43,697 nucleotides of DNA from Bacteroidales bacterium. Lineage in GTDB: Bacteria; Bacteroidota; Bacteroidia; Bacteroidales; FEN-979. A program made the translations under genes and the position numbers. Below the pieces are notes generated by a model, which was not told the DNA's origin, did not search any database, and saw only the letters and a program-made list of their open reading frames with translations. The stretch lies in NCBI GenBank assembly GCA_025355465.1, contig JANXZO010000037.1:1-43697 (forward strand), in the 5' to 3' direction. Numbering within the stretch: position 1 is the first letter of the stretch; each line of letters begins with the position of its first letter. Shown here one piece after another: positions 15,218 through 24,571 of this stretch.

Positions 15218-17017
15218 TTGACAGAGCCTGTTCAAAAAATTAAGGAGTTAGACGGAAAACAGCTTTACTATTCTTTTCTTGCCGGCGCCCAGAGAATCTT
15301 TGAACAACAAACACTGCTAAACAAGATCAACGTTTTTCCGGTGGCAGATGCTGATACCGGTACGAATCTTGCCTCTACCATGCGCTCAATCATGGATGCC
15401 ATTATCCCTACGGATAACCTGAAACAAACAGCTGTTGCCCTTGCCGATGCTGCCCTTAATGGTGCCCGCGGTAACTCCGGTATCATTTTCGCGCAGTTTC
15501 TTTACGGTTTCAGCAATGAGATTGATGCCGACCAGCCTTTTACCATCCAATCGTTCGCCGAAAGCATGAAAAAAGCGGTTGCCTATGCTTACGATGCCAT
15601 CGCAAATCCTGTTGAAGGTACTATTCTGACAGTGATCAAGGATTGGGCGGAATACATCTATCTTTTCCAGGACCGGTTCGATGATTTTATCAGGCTAATG
15701 GTGGAAGCCTATAACAAAGCCCTGGAGTCGCTCGCTGCTACGACCCGAAAGCTCGAAGTACTGGCACGGTCGCATGTAGTGGATGCCGGCGCCAAGGGAT
15801 TTGTTTTCTGGCTCGAAGGAATCAGGGATTTTTTTACAGGTGCCAGTCATATCGTTGATACAAATGCCCAGAATTCAGCCCTGGCTGAAGAGATGGTGGA
15901 AATGCCGCATGATGAGTTAACTTTCCGTTATTGTACAGAGGGGCTTATCGTTGGGAAGGAACTGGACAAGCACAAGATCCGGAATTTTATTCAGCATTGC
16001 GGAGATTCTTTAGTAGCAGCCGGTACACCACAAAAGGTGCGTATTCATATTCACACCGACTTTCCGGCTGAGGTCTTTTCACAATTACAGCAATTCGGAA
16101 GCATCACCTACCAGAAAGTGGATGACATGGTGATGCAAAATGAGATACAACACAACAGAAAATCTGCCATTGCCCTCATTGCAGATTCTGCCTGCGATCT
16201 GCCCAAGGAGATCATTGACCATTACCAGATTCATGTGGTGCCTTTAAGCGTACATTTCGGGGAGACCTATTTTCTCGATCGTCTTACCATCAACCCGCCC
16301 CAGTTTTACAGCATGCTGGAAAAAACCTCGATCAACCCCTCTTCGGCTCAACCTGCATCCAAAGATTTTCAAAATAAATACGAATACCTCTCCACCCATT
16401 ATGATTCGATCATTGCCATTCATCTTACGCATGGAATGAGCGGCACCTTCTCCAGCAGCGAAAAGGGGTCGCATGATGTGATCAGCCGGACGGGTAAAAA
16501 AATAGATGTGGTCAATTCAAAAACACTGACCGGAGGGCAGGGTCTTGTCCTGCTCAGAGCAGCAAGGGCAATTGAGAACGGAGCTTCACACGATGAAGTA
16601 ATGGCAAAAATGGAGGAATGGATCTCCAAGTCGTACATTCAGGTAAGTGTAACCACCCTGAAATACATCGTTCGGTCGGGTCGTGTAAGTCCCTTTAAAA
16701 GTTTTGTCGCCCGTACATTAGACCTGAAGCCGATTATCACACTGGATGATGAAGGAAAATCTACGCTGCTGGATAAGTCTTTCTCTGAAAAAGGGAGCAT
16801 GAAAAAACTCATCCGGAACTTTTCCAAGCTCATCAAAAATGACGCAGTATGGGAATACGCTATTACCCATGCCAACAATTTGGCCACGGCAAACTGGTAT
16901 GCCGCTGAGCTGGAAAAACTCACCGGTAAAAAGCCTGCGTTTATCGATCATGCTTCGCCGGCTCTCGTAGCCAACACCGGACCCGGAGTTGTATGTGTAG
17001 CGGTGATGATGGAATAG
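15218..17017 (+). CDS. Fatty acid kinase fusion: DhaL-type FakA joined to DegV-type FakB
   Basis: A 599-residue cytoplasmic protein. Residues about 10-210 are a DhaL/DAK2 nucleotide-binding domain with NVFPVADADTGTN (38-50) and GARGNSG. Residues about 235-310 match the FakA middle domain (RYCTEGLIV, VRIHIHTDFPAEV). Residues about 315-599 are a DegV/FakB fatty-acid-binding domain (LIADSACDLP, SSAQPAS, HGMSGTF). In Firmicutes FakA and FakB are separate and phosphorylate free fatty acids; here the substrate carrier is fused and the FakA C-terminal domain appears to be replaced by DegV. The TTG at 15218 is chosen because the DhaL domain needs this N-terminus and no ATG lies before the motif. DUF1295 and acyl-CoA synthetase genes follow closely. 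Confidence 0.88.
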   Translation: MTEPVQKIKELDGKQLYYSFLAGAQRIFEQQTLLNKINVFPVADADTGTNLASTMRSIMDAIIPTDNLKQTAVALADAALNGARGNSGIIFAQFLYGFSNEIDADQPFTIQSFAESMKKAVAYAYDAIANPVEGTILTVIKDWAEYIYLFQDRFDDFIRLMVEAYNKALESLAATTRKLEVLARSHVVDAGAKGFVFWLEGIRDFFTGASHIVDTNAQNSALAEEMVEMPHDELTFRYCTEGLIVGKELDKHKIRNFIQHCGDSLVAAGTPQKVRIHIHTDFPAEVFSQLQQFGSITYQKVDDMVMQNEIQHNRKSAIALIADSACDLPKEIIDHYQIHVVPLSVHFGETYFLDRLTINPPQFYSMLEKTSINPSSAQPASKDFQNKYEYLSTHYDSIIAIHLTHGMSGTFSSSEKGSHDVISRTGKKIDVVNSKTLTGGQGLVLLRAARAIENGASHDEVMAKMEEWISKSYIQVSVTTLKYIVRSGRVSPFKSFVARTLDLKPIITLDDEGKSTLLDKSFSEKGSMKKLIRNFSKLIKNDAVWEYAITHANNLATANWYAAELEKLTGKKPAFIDHASPALVANTGPGVVCVAVMME

Positions 17018-17039
17018 TTTACATGAAACCTTAATCCTG

Positions 17040-17816
17040 ATGCTCACTGATATTATTGCGGATATTTCATTGGTCATCTTCCTATACATGACCAGCATCT
17101 TTATTGTAGCCCAGGTTAAAAAGGACAATTCTATTGTCGACATCTTCTGGGGACTGGGATTCATCCTTGTAGCGGTTTATTCGTTGATACAGGCCGGAGA
17201 GAGTACCGACCTCAGGAAGATGATCGTTACCTTATTGGTTTCGATCTGGGGGGTGAGGCTGTCAGTCCATATTTTCCTCAGGAACAAAGGGAAAGGGGAG
17301 GATTTTCGGTACAAAGCCTGGCGTGGCAACTGGAATTTCTTCATACTCAGAAGTTACCTGCAGATATTTATGCTCCAGGGGATATTTATGCTCATCATTT
17401 CCAGTCCGGTATGGTTTATTAATTATCGTTCAGCAGAACCGCTGGGAATTTTTGACACCCTCGGACTTGTACTCTTCGGAACCGGTTTCTTTATGGAAGC
17501 CGTCAGCGATCATCAGCTATCAGAATTCAGGAAAGATCCGGCCAACAAGGGGAAGATCATGACCACCGGCTTGTGGGCATTGAGCCGTCACCCGAATTAT
17601 TTCGGTGAAGCCCTCGTGTGGTGGGGGATTGGCTGTTACGCTCTTTCGCTGCACCAAGGCTGGTACACCCTGGTCGGACCGCTTGTGATCACACTTTTGC
17701 TGCGTTATGGTTCCGGTGTGCCGCTACTGGAGAAAAAATATGAAGGAAGGGCCGACTGGGAGGCATATAAAAAGAAAACTGCTCCATTCTTCCCGTTTAT
17801 CAACTACCATAAATAA
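17040..17816 (+). CDS. DUF1295 integral membrane protein (steroid 5-alpha-reductase-like fold)
   Basis: A 258-residue polytopic membrane protein. It has DNSIVDIFWGLGF (29-41), GVRLSVHIFLRN and the C-terminal signature GLWALSRHPNYFGEALVWWG, the hallmark of DUF1295 and related 5-alpha-reductase/ICMT-like proteins that bind NADPH or a similar cofactor. Family members are thought to act on lipids, but the reaction here is unknown. It starts 22 bp after the fatty-acid-kinase fusion and ends 5 bp before the acyl-CoA synthetase gene, so the three genes are probably one operon with a lipid or acyl-group theme. Confidence 0.9.
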   Translation: MLTDIIADISLVIFLYMTSIFIVAQVKKDNSIVDIFWGLGFILVAVYSLIQAGESTDLRKMIVTLLVSIWGVRLSVHIFLRNKGKGEDFRYKAWRGNWNFFILRSYLQIFMLQGIFMLIISSPVWFINYRSAEPLGIFDTLGLVLFGTGFFMEAVSDHQLSEFRKDPANKGKIMTTGLWALSRHPNYFGEALVWWGIGCYALSLHQGWYTLVGPLVITLLLRYGSGVPLLEKKYEGRADWEAYKKKTAPFFPFINYHK

Positions 17817-17821
17817 CTGCC

Positions 17822-19882
17822 ATGATCCATGAATCGCTGCTTCATCCCAAAAGTATTGTCGTAATTGGGGGATCAAATGATGTCCAAAAACCTGGCGGGG
17901 CTGTACTGAAGCACCTCATCGAAGGTGGTTTCAAAGGAGACCTGTATGTTACAAACCTTAAGGAGACAGAAGTCCAGTGTATTGTAAGTTTCCCTGATCC
18001 CGCTGACCTTCCTGAAGTTGACCTGGCAATCATCGCCATTGCCGCAAAGTACATTCCATGTACCGTTGAAATGCTTACCACGCGTAAGAATACCCGTGGA
18101 TTTATAATCCTGTCGGCCGGATTTAGCGAAGAGGGCGCAGAAGGGAAGGAGCTCGAAAGACAGGTTGTAAATGCAATCAACCAGGTTGGAGGTTCGCTGA
18201 TCGGGCCCAATTGTGTTGGCGTGCTTACCACGGATTATCATGGGATTTTCACAAAACCGATTCCGAAACTCGAATCCAAAGGGTGTGATTTCATCTCCGG
18301 ATCAGGCGCCACGGCATGTTTTATCATGGAGGCAGGAATTCCCAACGGACTTACCTTCTCTCAGGTGTTTTCGGTAGGCAACAGCGCCCAACTTGGCGTC
18401 GAAGATATCCTGGCCTACCTGGATGAGAGTTTTGATCCTGCCACCAGCTCAAGGATCAAACTGCTCTATATCGAAACGGTCTCCAAACCTCAGATGTTGC
18501 TGAAGCACGCCGCTTCATTGATCCGCAAAGGATGTCGGATTGCTGCCATTAAAGCGGGTTCTTCCGAAGCAGGAAGCCGGGCTGCATCTTCGCACACAGG
18601 TGCACTCGCAAGTCCGGATGTGGCTGTAGATGCCCTTTTTCGTAAAGCCGGCATTGTTCGCTGCTACGGTCGCGAGGAGTTGACCAGTGTGGCTTGTGCC
18701 TTTACACTGCCTGAGTTAAAGGGAAAGAATATTGCCGTCATTACCCATGCAGGCGGACCGGCTGTGATGCTTACCGATGCCCTTTCGAACGGCGGGCTGA
18801 ACGTGCCCCACATTGATGGTTCTGACGCATCTGACTTGCTCACGCAATTGTACCCCGGATCTTCCGTGGCCAATCCGATCGATTTCCTGGCGACAGGTAC
18901 AGCGGCGCAGCTGGGCTCGATAATAGATTACTGTGATCAGAAATTTCATGAAATTGATGGAATGGCAGTGATCTTCGGAACGCCAGGATTGAGTCCCATA
19001 TTTGATGTTTACGACCTGCTGTCGGATAAAATGAGCAGGGCCGGAAAGCCAATATTTCCAATCCTTCCTTCCGGACTCACGGCTAAAGCAGAGGTGGCTT
19101 CATTCGTATCCAGGGGAAATGTCTTCTTCCACGATGAGGTGGTTTTCGGGAATGCAATCTCCAAAATCTACAATACCCCTCCGCCAGCCGCCGCCGATCC
19201 CATGTTGCCTGCTGTAGATGTTGCGAAGATACGCGCCATCATTGACGCTTCAGGCGATGGTTACCTTCCGCCTGCCGGGATTCAGGGACTGATGGATGCC
19301 TGCGGGATTCCCCGTGCAGGAGAAGCGGTTGTAACAACTGTGAACGAGGCATGTAAAGCTGCTGCCGACCTTGGTTTTCCCATTGTCATGAAAGTGGTGG
19401 GACCTGTCCACAAATCTGATGTGGGTGGTGTCGTTTTGAATGTGAATGATTTAGCAGGCGTTACCAGGGAGTTCGAACGAATGATCCTGATAAAAGAGAC
19501 CACCTCCATCCTTATTCAGCCCATGTTATCGGGGATTGAACTGTTTGCCGGTGCAAAACTGGAACCAAAATTCGGCCACCTGATCTTATGCGGACTGGGA
19601 GGAATATTCATCGAAGTACTGAAAGATGTATCTGCAGGATTGGCCCCGCTCTGCCTGGAAGAAGCACGATCGATGATCCGCAGTTTAAAGAGCTACAGGA
19701 TCATCAAGGGTGTACGCGGACAGGAAGGGGTTAACGAAGAGTTTTTTGCGGATGTATTGATACGTCTTTCCGCCTTGCTTAAACATGCTCCTGAGATCAC
19801 CGAACTTGATTTCAATCCGCTTCTCGGTTCCGAAACCAGGGTGGTTGCCGTGGATGCGCGCATTAACCTGCTGCATTCCTAA
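17822..19882 (+). CDS. ADP-forming acetate/acyl-CoA synthetase (fused alpha-beta)
   Basis: A 686-residue cytoplasmic enzyme of the NDP-forming acyl-CoA synthetase family, which converts acyl-CoA, ADP and phosphate to acid, CoA and ATP. Residues 1-130 are the CoA-binding Rossmann domain (SIVVIGGSN, 11-19), ending with LIGPNCVGV. Residues about 150-460 are the succinyl-CoA-ligase-like part with the phosphorylated histidine in SSHTGALAS (His258). Residues about 465-686 form the ATP-grasp domain (GFPIVMKVVGPVHKSDVGGV, and GLGGIFIEVLKD). Alpha and beta parts are in one chain, as in many bacteria. The substrate may be acetyl-, propionyl- or branched acyl-CoA. It fits energy conservation in a fermenter. 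Last gene of the rightward run. Confidence 0.9.
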   Translation: MIHESLLHPKSIVVIGGSNDVQKPGGAVLKHLIEGGFKGDLYVTNLKETEVQCIVSFPDPADLPEVDLAIIAIAAKYIPCTVEMLTTRKNTRGFIILSAGFSEEGAEGKELERQVVNAINQVGGSLIGPNCVGVLTTDYHGIFTKPIPKLESKGCDFISGSGATACFIMEAGIPNGLTFSQVFSVGNSAQLGVEDILAYLDESFDPATSSRIKLLYIETVSKPQMLLKHAASLIRKGCRIAAIKAGSSEAGSRAASSHTGALASPDVAVDALFRKAGIVRCYGREELTSVACAFTLPELKGKNIAVITHAGGPAVMLTDALSNGGLNVPHIDGSDASDLLTQLYPGSSVANPIDFLATGTAAQLGSIIDYCDQKFHEIDGMAVIFGTPGLSPIFDVYDLLSDKMSRAGKPIFPILPSGLTAKAEVASFVSRGNVFFHDEVVFGNAISKIYNTPPPAAADPMLPAVDVAKIRAIIDASGDGYLPPAGIQGLMDACGIPRAGEAVVTTVNEACKAAADLGFPIVMKVVGPVHKSDVGGVVLNVNDLAGVTREFERMILIKETTSILIQPMLSGIELFAGAKLEPKFGHLILCGLGGIFIEVLKDVSAGLAPLCLEEARSMIRSLKSYRIIKGVRGQEGVNEEFFADVLIRLSALLKHAPEITELDFNPLLGSETRVVAVDARINLLHS

Positions 19883-19897
19883 AGGTAGCTTCTGAAC

Positions 19898-20515
19898 TTA
19901 ACGGATCAACCCGGTTTGCCGTAGAAACATCATCACCAGATCCGGTTTTAAAGCGATGGTGAATACCAGTCCGAAAATTGCGCCCCACAAATGTGCGTCG
20001 TGACCGATGTTGTCCTTGCTGTTACGGCTTGAATAATATTCGTAAGCCAGGTAGAGGATGCCAAATATGGGTGAAGGTATGCCCACGGGAATGAAAAACA
20101 GAAAAATCTTCCCGGTAGGGTATAGTATAATGCTCGAAAATACCACCGCAGCCACTGCTCCCGAAGCACCTACTGCATTGTAGAAAACATCATTTTTATG
20201 TTTGCCGAATGAAGGGATCACAGAAAGGATCACACCTCCCAGGTACAGCAGAATGTAGTAGAAACTTGCTTTTCCCGGGAAGTAGACTTTAAAATACATC
20301 TCCACAATGACCCCAAAGGAGTAAAGTACAAACATGTTAACAAACAGGTGCACATATCCGGCATGAACAAAACCGTAGGTGAAAAACCTGTACCAATGGT
20401 TGCTGTGACGGGCATCATAGGCATTGAACCGGAGCTTTGCAAAAAGCTCTTCATTGTTCATAGCCATCAATGAAATACCGCAGGTAACAATAATGATGAG
20501 CAGGGTTACTGCCAT
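19898..20515 (-). CDS. Rhomboid family intramembrane serine protease
   Basis: A 205-residue protein with six predicted membrane segments. The core rhomboid residues are visible: HLFVN (His56, Asn60) in the second segment, the catalytic serine in GASGA (Ser119), and the catalytic histidine in DAHLWGA (His175). It should cut membrane proteins within the lipid bilayer; substrates are unknown. The ATG at 20515 gives a short first helix directly, typical of compact bacterial rhomboids. It lies 28 bp downstream of the next leftward gene (an unassigned membrane protein) and probably shares its transcript. It is convergent with the acyl-CoA synthetase gene (15-bp gap). Confidence 0.9.
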   Translation of the reverse strand: MAVTLLIIIVTCGISLMAMNNEELFAKLRFNAYDARHSNHWYRFFTYGFVHAGYVHLFVNMFVLYSFGVIVEMYFKVYFPGKASFYYILLYLGGVILSVIPSFGKHKNDVFYNAVGASGAVAAVVFSSIILYPTGKIFLFFIPVGIPSPIFGILYLAYEYYSSRNSKDNIGHDAHLWGAIFGLVFTIALKPDLVMMFLRQTGLIR

Positions 20516-20543
20516 TGGAAACCGTTTTATTTAAAATCGTTCA

Positions 20544-21365
20544 TCACTTTGTCGTTGTTTTCTGCACTTTGGTATAGTCAATTTCTGAACCCAGCACACT
20601 GTGGGGGATCAGGAATATTGAAAGAAGTACGATCGAAGCAATGATCGGCCATATCTTGTTCCCACGCTTGAATGTCATCACGATCAATGCGATGGTCCAA
20701 AAGATAAAAGCAATAAGCGACTTATTATCAGTGAGATCATAGCCAAAAGGCCAGCCGGTCCAGTAGGCATCAAATGAGTATTTTTGAACGAACGGTCCAA
20801 GGATCATGCCTCCCAGTGTAAGTGTGATCAGGGTTATCCAGGCATAGATGTAAGTGTGTTTCATCTTGAAAACCACCATCATACCTGTGAGCGTTGAGAA
20901 CATCATGGCAAGAAAGATGAAGAAAATATGCGGGATGAGAATAAATCCCGGTACAAATCCTTTGTATCGAAGCACTGCCGGATGGTCGTTGAGAAGGTAT
21001 CTGGTCTGCCCCTGAATGAGGGTAACTTCATACATCACTTTGCCGGCAGGCGCCTGATGTGGCAGGAACCCGATAAGTGTATCGCCGCTGCGCTGAAGCG
21101 GGGAAGTTAACCAGGTATCGTAACTTTTAAATCTTCTCAGTTTTATCTCTCCTTTTACGGATGTATCGGCGACCAGAATTTTCACCTTGGCGTCGTCGGC
21201 TCCGTCATAAGTTCGTATAAGTCTGTATTTGATTATCTTACCTGCAATTTCTACATGACCGCGAACCGGGTAGGTCGGACCGGTCATGCGCTGATATATT
21301 GCCATCGCAGCAGTAAAAACGAAAGCGAAAAACCAGATAAGTATTGTTTTGAGCGTGTTGTTCAT
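20544..21365 (-). CDS. Uncharacterised polytopic membrane protein
   Basis: A 273-residue protein with one N-terminal membrane helix (TLKTILIWFFAFVFTAAMAI), a soluble domain of about 120 residues (around 28-145) probably facing the periplasm, and four C-terminal helices. The soluble part contains AGKIIKYRLIRTYDG and SGDTLIGFLPHQAPAGK. I do not recognise a named family. The start at 21365 gives a clean membrane helix; an in-frame extension to 21422 crosses the -7 element and is unlikely. It sits between the GH3 fusion gene upstream (63 bp) and the rhomboid gene downstream (28 bp). Confidence 0.75.
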   Translation of the reverse strand: MNNTLKTILIWFFAFVFTAAMAIYQRMTGPTYPVRGHVEIAGKIIKYRLIRTYDGADDAKVKILVADTSVKGEIKLRRFKSYDTWLTSPLQRSGDTLIGFLPHQAPAGKVMYEVTLIQGQTRYLLNDHPAVLRYKGFVPGFILIPHIFFIFLAMMFSTLTGMMVVFKMKHTYIYAWITLITLTLGGMILGPFVQKYSFDAYWTGWPFGYDLTDNKSLIAFIFWTIALIVMTFKRGNKIWPIIASIVLLSIFLIPHSVLGSEIDYTKVQKTTTK

Positions 21366-21419
21366 GGGTTTATTTTTTGGTTGAATAACAGCCGGTAAAG
21401 TTTTACCAGTAATCTGCGG

Positions 21420-21427
21420 CAAAGGTA
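21420..21427 (-). promoter_or_regulatory. -7 element for the membrane protein / rhomboid pair
   Basis: Minus-strand TACCTTTG, 54 bp before the ATG at 21365 and 1 bp past the GH3 gene's stop codon. No clear -33 TTG is seen. Confidence 0.4.
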
Positions 21428-21428
21428 A

Positions 21429-24341
21429 TTAATTGGCCTGATATTTTTGCAGCAGGTCGTACATTGCCTGGTGAAGTTTCGTGCGGATATTCATTTCAGA
21501 CAACTTCCGGTTGGAGGCATCGGGGCAAACCCTGTTGGACAGGAAGACGAAAAGCAGGTTGTTTGCCGGGTCGGCCCAAACATAGGTGCCCGTAAATCCG
21601 GAATGGCCGAAGCTTTCCTTCGAAGCTCCCTGGCAGGCAGGTCCGTCGTCTGAATAATTGGCCAGCGGTTTGTCAAATCCCAGTCCGCGTCTGTTTCCCT
21701 GCAACGGAAACTGTCTCCGGGTGAACTCCTTAATGATTTTTTCAGAAAGGTACCTTTTGCCGCCATATTCGCCGTTCTGCAACAGCATCTGAAATACAAC
21801 CGCAAGATCTGCGGCATCCGAAAAGAGTCCCGCATGTCCTGAAACACCTCCTGACATTGCCGCCCCCGGATCATGTACATCCCCACGGATCAACTGTTTA
21901 CGAAAAACAGTATCGTATTCAGTGGGCATCAGTTGTTGAAGGTCGAACCGCTCCCGTGGGTTGAACCCCATGGTTTGAAGTCCGAGCGGTTTGTAGAAGT
22001 TTACGTCGAGATACTTCCCGAACGGTGTTTGACTTTGAACTTCCACCATCTTCCTCAAAATATAAAACCCAAGGTCGCTGTATTTGTAATCTCTTTCCGG
22101 CAGAAGCGGTGAGGTGATGATGTAGTTCCACAGTGAATCAGCGTAATCCTTACGCAGATATAGGAACTCCGCAACCCGCACAGGGTAAGCCGGACTTTGC
22201 GCAGGTTGATATATCGCAGGGTCGGGATTTCCGTTTTTCAGCGTTTTCCTGTAAAAGGGGATCCATGCCTGCAGACCTGCCTGGTGAGTCATCACATCAC
22301 GGATGGTGAGGCTGGCCTTGTTGCTTCCTTTAAGCTCGGGCAGGTAATCACCCAGGGTTGCGTCAAGCGTCAATTTGTTGTCGTCTGCCAGCTTCATCAT
22401 GGCCAGGGTGGTGGCCGCTACCTTGGTTACCGATGCCAGATCGAAAATACTTGAGGTGGTCACCATGGTCGTATCCTCGTAACGAGGGTGGCCAAACGCC
22501 TTGGAATAGAATATTTTACCGTCTTTTGAAAAAAGCACCTGGCACCCCGGGTAAGCCCGTGCATCGATGCCTTGCAAGGCAATGGAGTCTATCTTGTGCA
22601 ATGCCGCCCGCGGGATTCCGATCTCTTCAGGAAGAATGAAAGAAAATCTGCTTTTTTCCGTCTCTTCTCCCGTTCCCCGGACGAACGATGCCGCAGATAC
22701 CGGTAACTTCCCTCCGGCCGGCAAACCACCAAAAATAACCTCCGCTGCGCTCGCCTGCGTGTTTTCATTATCCTGGTAGGCCACAAGGATCGATTGTGCT
22801 TTACCCAGCCCCGGGATGAGGCTTAGGGAATAGGGCGTTCCAAACACGGCGAGGATCGTACGGTTCACCTTTGTCAGGGTATCGACCAGATGCAAGGTCT
22901 GCCGCGAGAGTCCGAAACTGTCGGCAGAACTGCTGATGGCATGCAATCCGATGACCACGATGTCATAGCCTGAGAGCGACCGCACAAGGCTGTCGGCTCT
23001 CCCCGGTTGAAACTTGCGGGGCAGATTAAACCAATCTGTATGGCAATATTTTCGGGTTACCTCCTGAAAGACGGTGCTGCTGGTATCGCCAAGTGAAACT
23101 ACAGCGATCCTGCGACGATCGAAACCAGTAACAGGGACGATATTAATGTTGTTTTTTACCAGCGTGATGGACTCGTCTACCATCGTTTTCCGAAGGATTT
23201 CCGAGGAGACCGGGTTCAGGTCGCGGGTTAGGTTGCTCAGGTCAACCGGCCGTTGGCGATTCAGCCCTGATTCATACTTTAATTTAAGGATCCGCAGACA
23301 TTTCTGATCGATCATCTCTTTTGAAAGAACCCCGCTGTCCACTGCTGTTTTTATTCCTGCAATGGCTTTGTCGATATGTTTCGGAAGAAGCAGAATATCA
23401 TTTCCTGCCTGAAGGGCTTTCACCTCGATCTCACCGGGATGGTAATATTTGGTAACCCCCTGCATGTCGAGGGCATCCGTGATCACATAACCGGTAAAAC
23501 CAAGTTGATCTTTAAGCAGCCCAGTCACCACATTCTTCGATAGTGTTGTGGCGGTATTCTTTGCCGTATCATAACACGGTACATACAAATGTCCGATCAT
23601 TACACCTTTCACCCCGGCCCGTATCAGCGCTCTGAAAGGATAGAGTTCAACGGAGTCCATGCGTGCCGCTGTGTGATTAATGATGGGAAGGGTGAGATGC
23701 GAATCGGAGTCAGTATCCCCGTGACCCGGAAAGTGCTTTGCTGTGGCTACGATCCCTCCATCCTGCAACCCTTTCATATAAAGCATGCCTTTTTTTGCCA
23801 CTGCTTTTTTCTCCTCACCGAAGGAGCGGAAACCAATCACGGGGTTCAGCGGATTGTTGTTGATGTCTACGACAGGAGCATAGTTAATCTGAATACCCAT
23901 CCGCTGACAATCCCTGGCCACTGTTCTTCCCATTAGATAAATCAGCGAATCGTCAGTTATCGCGCCCAGGGTCATCTGGCGGGGAAAAGAAAAGGCGCTG
24001 TCGAGCCGCATTCCCAATCCCCACTCAGCGTCGATAGAGATAAGCAGCGGGGTCTGAAGAGCACTTTGTAAACGGTTGGTCAGTTTTGCCTGACGATAGG
24101 GTGTGCCTTTGAAAAAGCAAACTCCGCCGGCATTATACTTAGAAAGCACGGTCGTCAGACTGTCTTCATAGGTGGAATCCTTACATGACCAGGCCCTTAC
24201 AATCATCAGCTGCGCAATACGCTGTTCAAAGGTGAGAGAACGGAATACCGAATCAACCCAGGTAGTGTCACTGCTGATTATTGCCCTGACCGGATGTGAT
24301 AATGCGAGAAAAACAATAATTGCGAGGAGTGATCTTTTCAT
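21429..24341 (-). CDS. GH3 beta-N-acetylglucosaminidase (NagZ-like) fused to a serine hydrolase of the beta-lactamase family
   Basis: A 970-residue exported protein (signal peptide residues 1-20, ending PVRA). Residues about 35-390 form a GH3 catalytic domain with the NagZ-type loop KHFPGHGDTDSDSH (202-215), which supplies the His/Asp acid-base pair, and the nucleophile region ITDALDM (Asp289). A GH3 C-terminal alpha/beta domain follows (about 395-560). From about 590 there is a class C beta-lactamase/esterase-like domain with SVTK near residue 636, YSDLGF and HSGFTGTY. The GH3 part should remove GlcNAc from wall fragments; the serine-hydrolase part may act on peptide or acyl groups. The 24341 start is chosen for its signal peptide over an extension to 24398. 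Such fusions are known in Bacteroidota. Confidence 0.92.
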   Translation of the reverse strand: MKRSLLAIIVFLALSHPVRAIISSDTTWVDSVFRSLTFEQRIAQLMIVRAWSCKDSTYEDSLTTVLSKYNAGGVCFFKGTPYRQAKLTNRLQSALQTPLLISIDAEWGLGMRLDSAFSFPRQMTLGAITDDSLIYLMGRTVARDCQRMGIQINYAPVVDINNNPLNPVIGFRSFGEEKKAVAKKGMLYMKGLQDGGIVATAKHFPGHGDTDSDSHLTLPIINHTAARMDSVELYPFRALIRAGVKGVMIGHLYVPCYDTAKNTATTLSKNVVTGLLKDQLGFTGYVITDALDMQGVTKYYHPGEIEVKALQAGNDILLLPKHIDKAIAGIKTAVDSGVLSKEMIDQKCLRILKLKYESGLNRQRPVDLSNLTRDLNPVSSEILRKTMVDESITLVKNNINIVPVTGFDRRRIAVVSLGDTSSTVFQEVTRKYCHTDWFNLPRKFQPGRADSLVRSLSGYDIVVIGLHAISSSADSFGLSRQTLHLVDTLTKVNRTILAVFGTPYSLSLIPGLGKAQSILVAYQDNENTQASAAEVIFGGLPAGGKLPVSAASFVRGTGEETEKSRFSFILPEEIGIPRAALHKIDSIALQGIDARAYPGCQVLFSKDGKIFYSKAFGHPRYEDTTMVTTSSIFDLASVTKVAATTLAMMKLADDNKLTLDATLGDYLPELKGSNKASLTIRDVMTHQAGLQAWIPFYRKTLKNGNPDPAIYQPAQSPAYPVRVAEFLYLRKDYADSLWNYIITSPLLPERDYKYSDLGFYILRKMVEVQSQTPFGKYLDVNFYKPLGLQTMGFNPRERFDLQQLMPTEYDTVFRKQLIRGDVHDPGAAMSGGVSGHAGLFSDAADLAVVFQMLLQNGEYGGKRYLSEKIIKEFTRRQFPLQGNRRGLGFDKPLANYSDDGPACQGASKESFGHSGFTGTYVWADPANNLLFVFLSNRVCPDASNRKLSEMNIRTKLHQAMYDLLQKYQAN

Positions 24342-24448
24342 TTCAGCGTGTCTGATTGTATGACACAAAAGAACTAAAAAGGAAGATATGACGGCCAAAT
24401 CTTATACATATTTATTAACATCCGTCGGCCCGTCGTGCCAGATTGATC

Positions 24449-24456
24449 TATCTTTG
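24449..24456 (+). promoter_or_regulatory. Putative -7 element for the transketolase operon
   Basis: TATCTTTG within the 230-bp divergent region 24342-24571, about 115 bp before the transketolase ATG. The -33 element is not recognisable. Nothing else is seen in this intergenic stretch. Confidence 0.45.
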
Positions 24457-24571
24457 AAACCTGAGTTCTTTGCTGTTTTCTGCGCAAGATTCTTTACCCG
24501 TGATACAATATTACATTGCCACAATCTGTTTTTCATATTTAATTTATTAAACCCTAATCAAATTTTTGTAC

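Noticed and set aside
24342-24571. Divergent intergenic region searched for RNA genes or a riboswitch
   Set aside because: No tRNA-like cloverleaf or known riboswitch motif (including TPP, which might be expected for transketolase) could be recognised; only a -7-like element was found.
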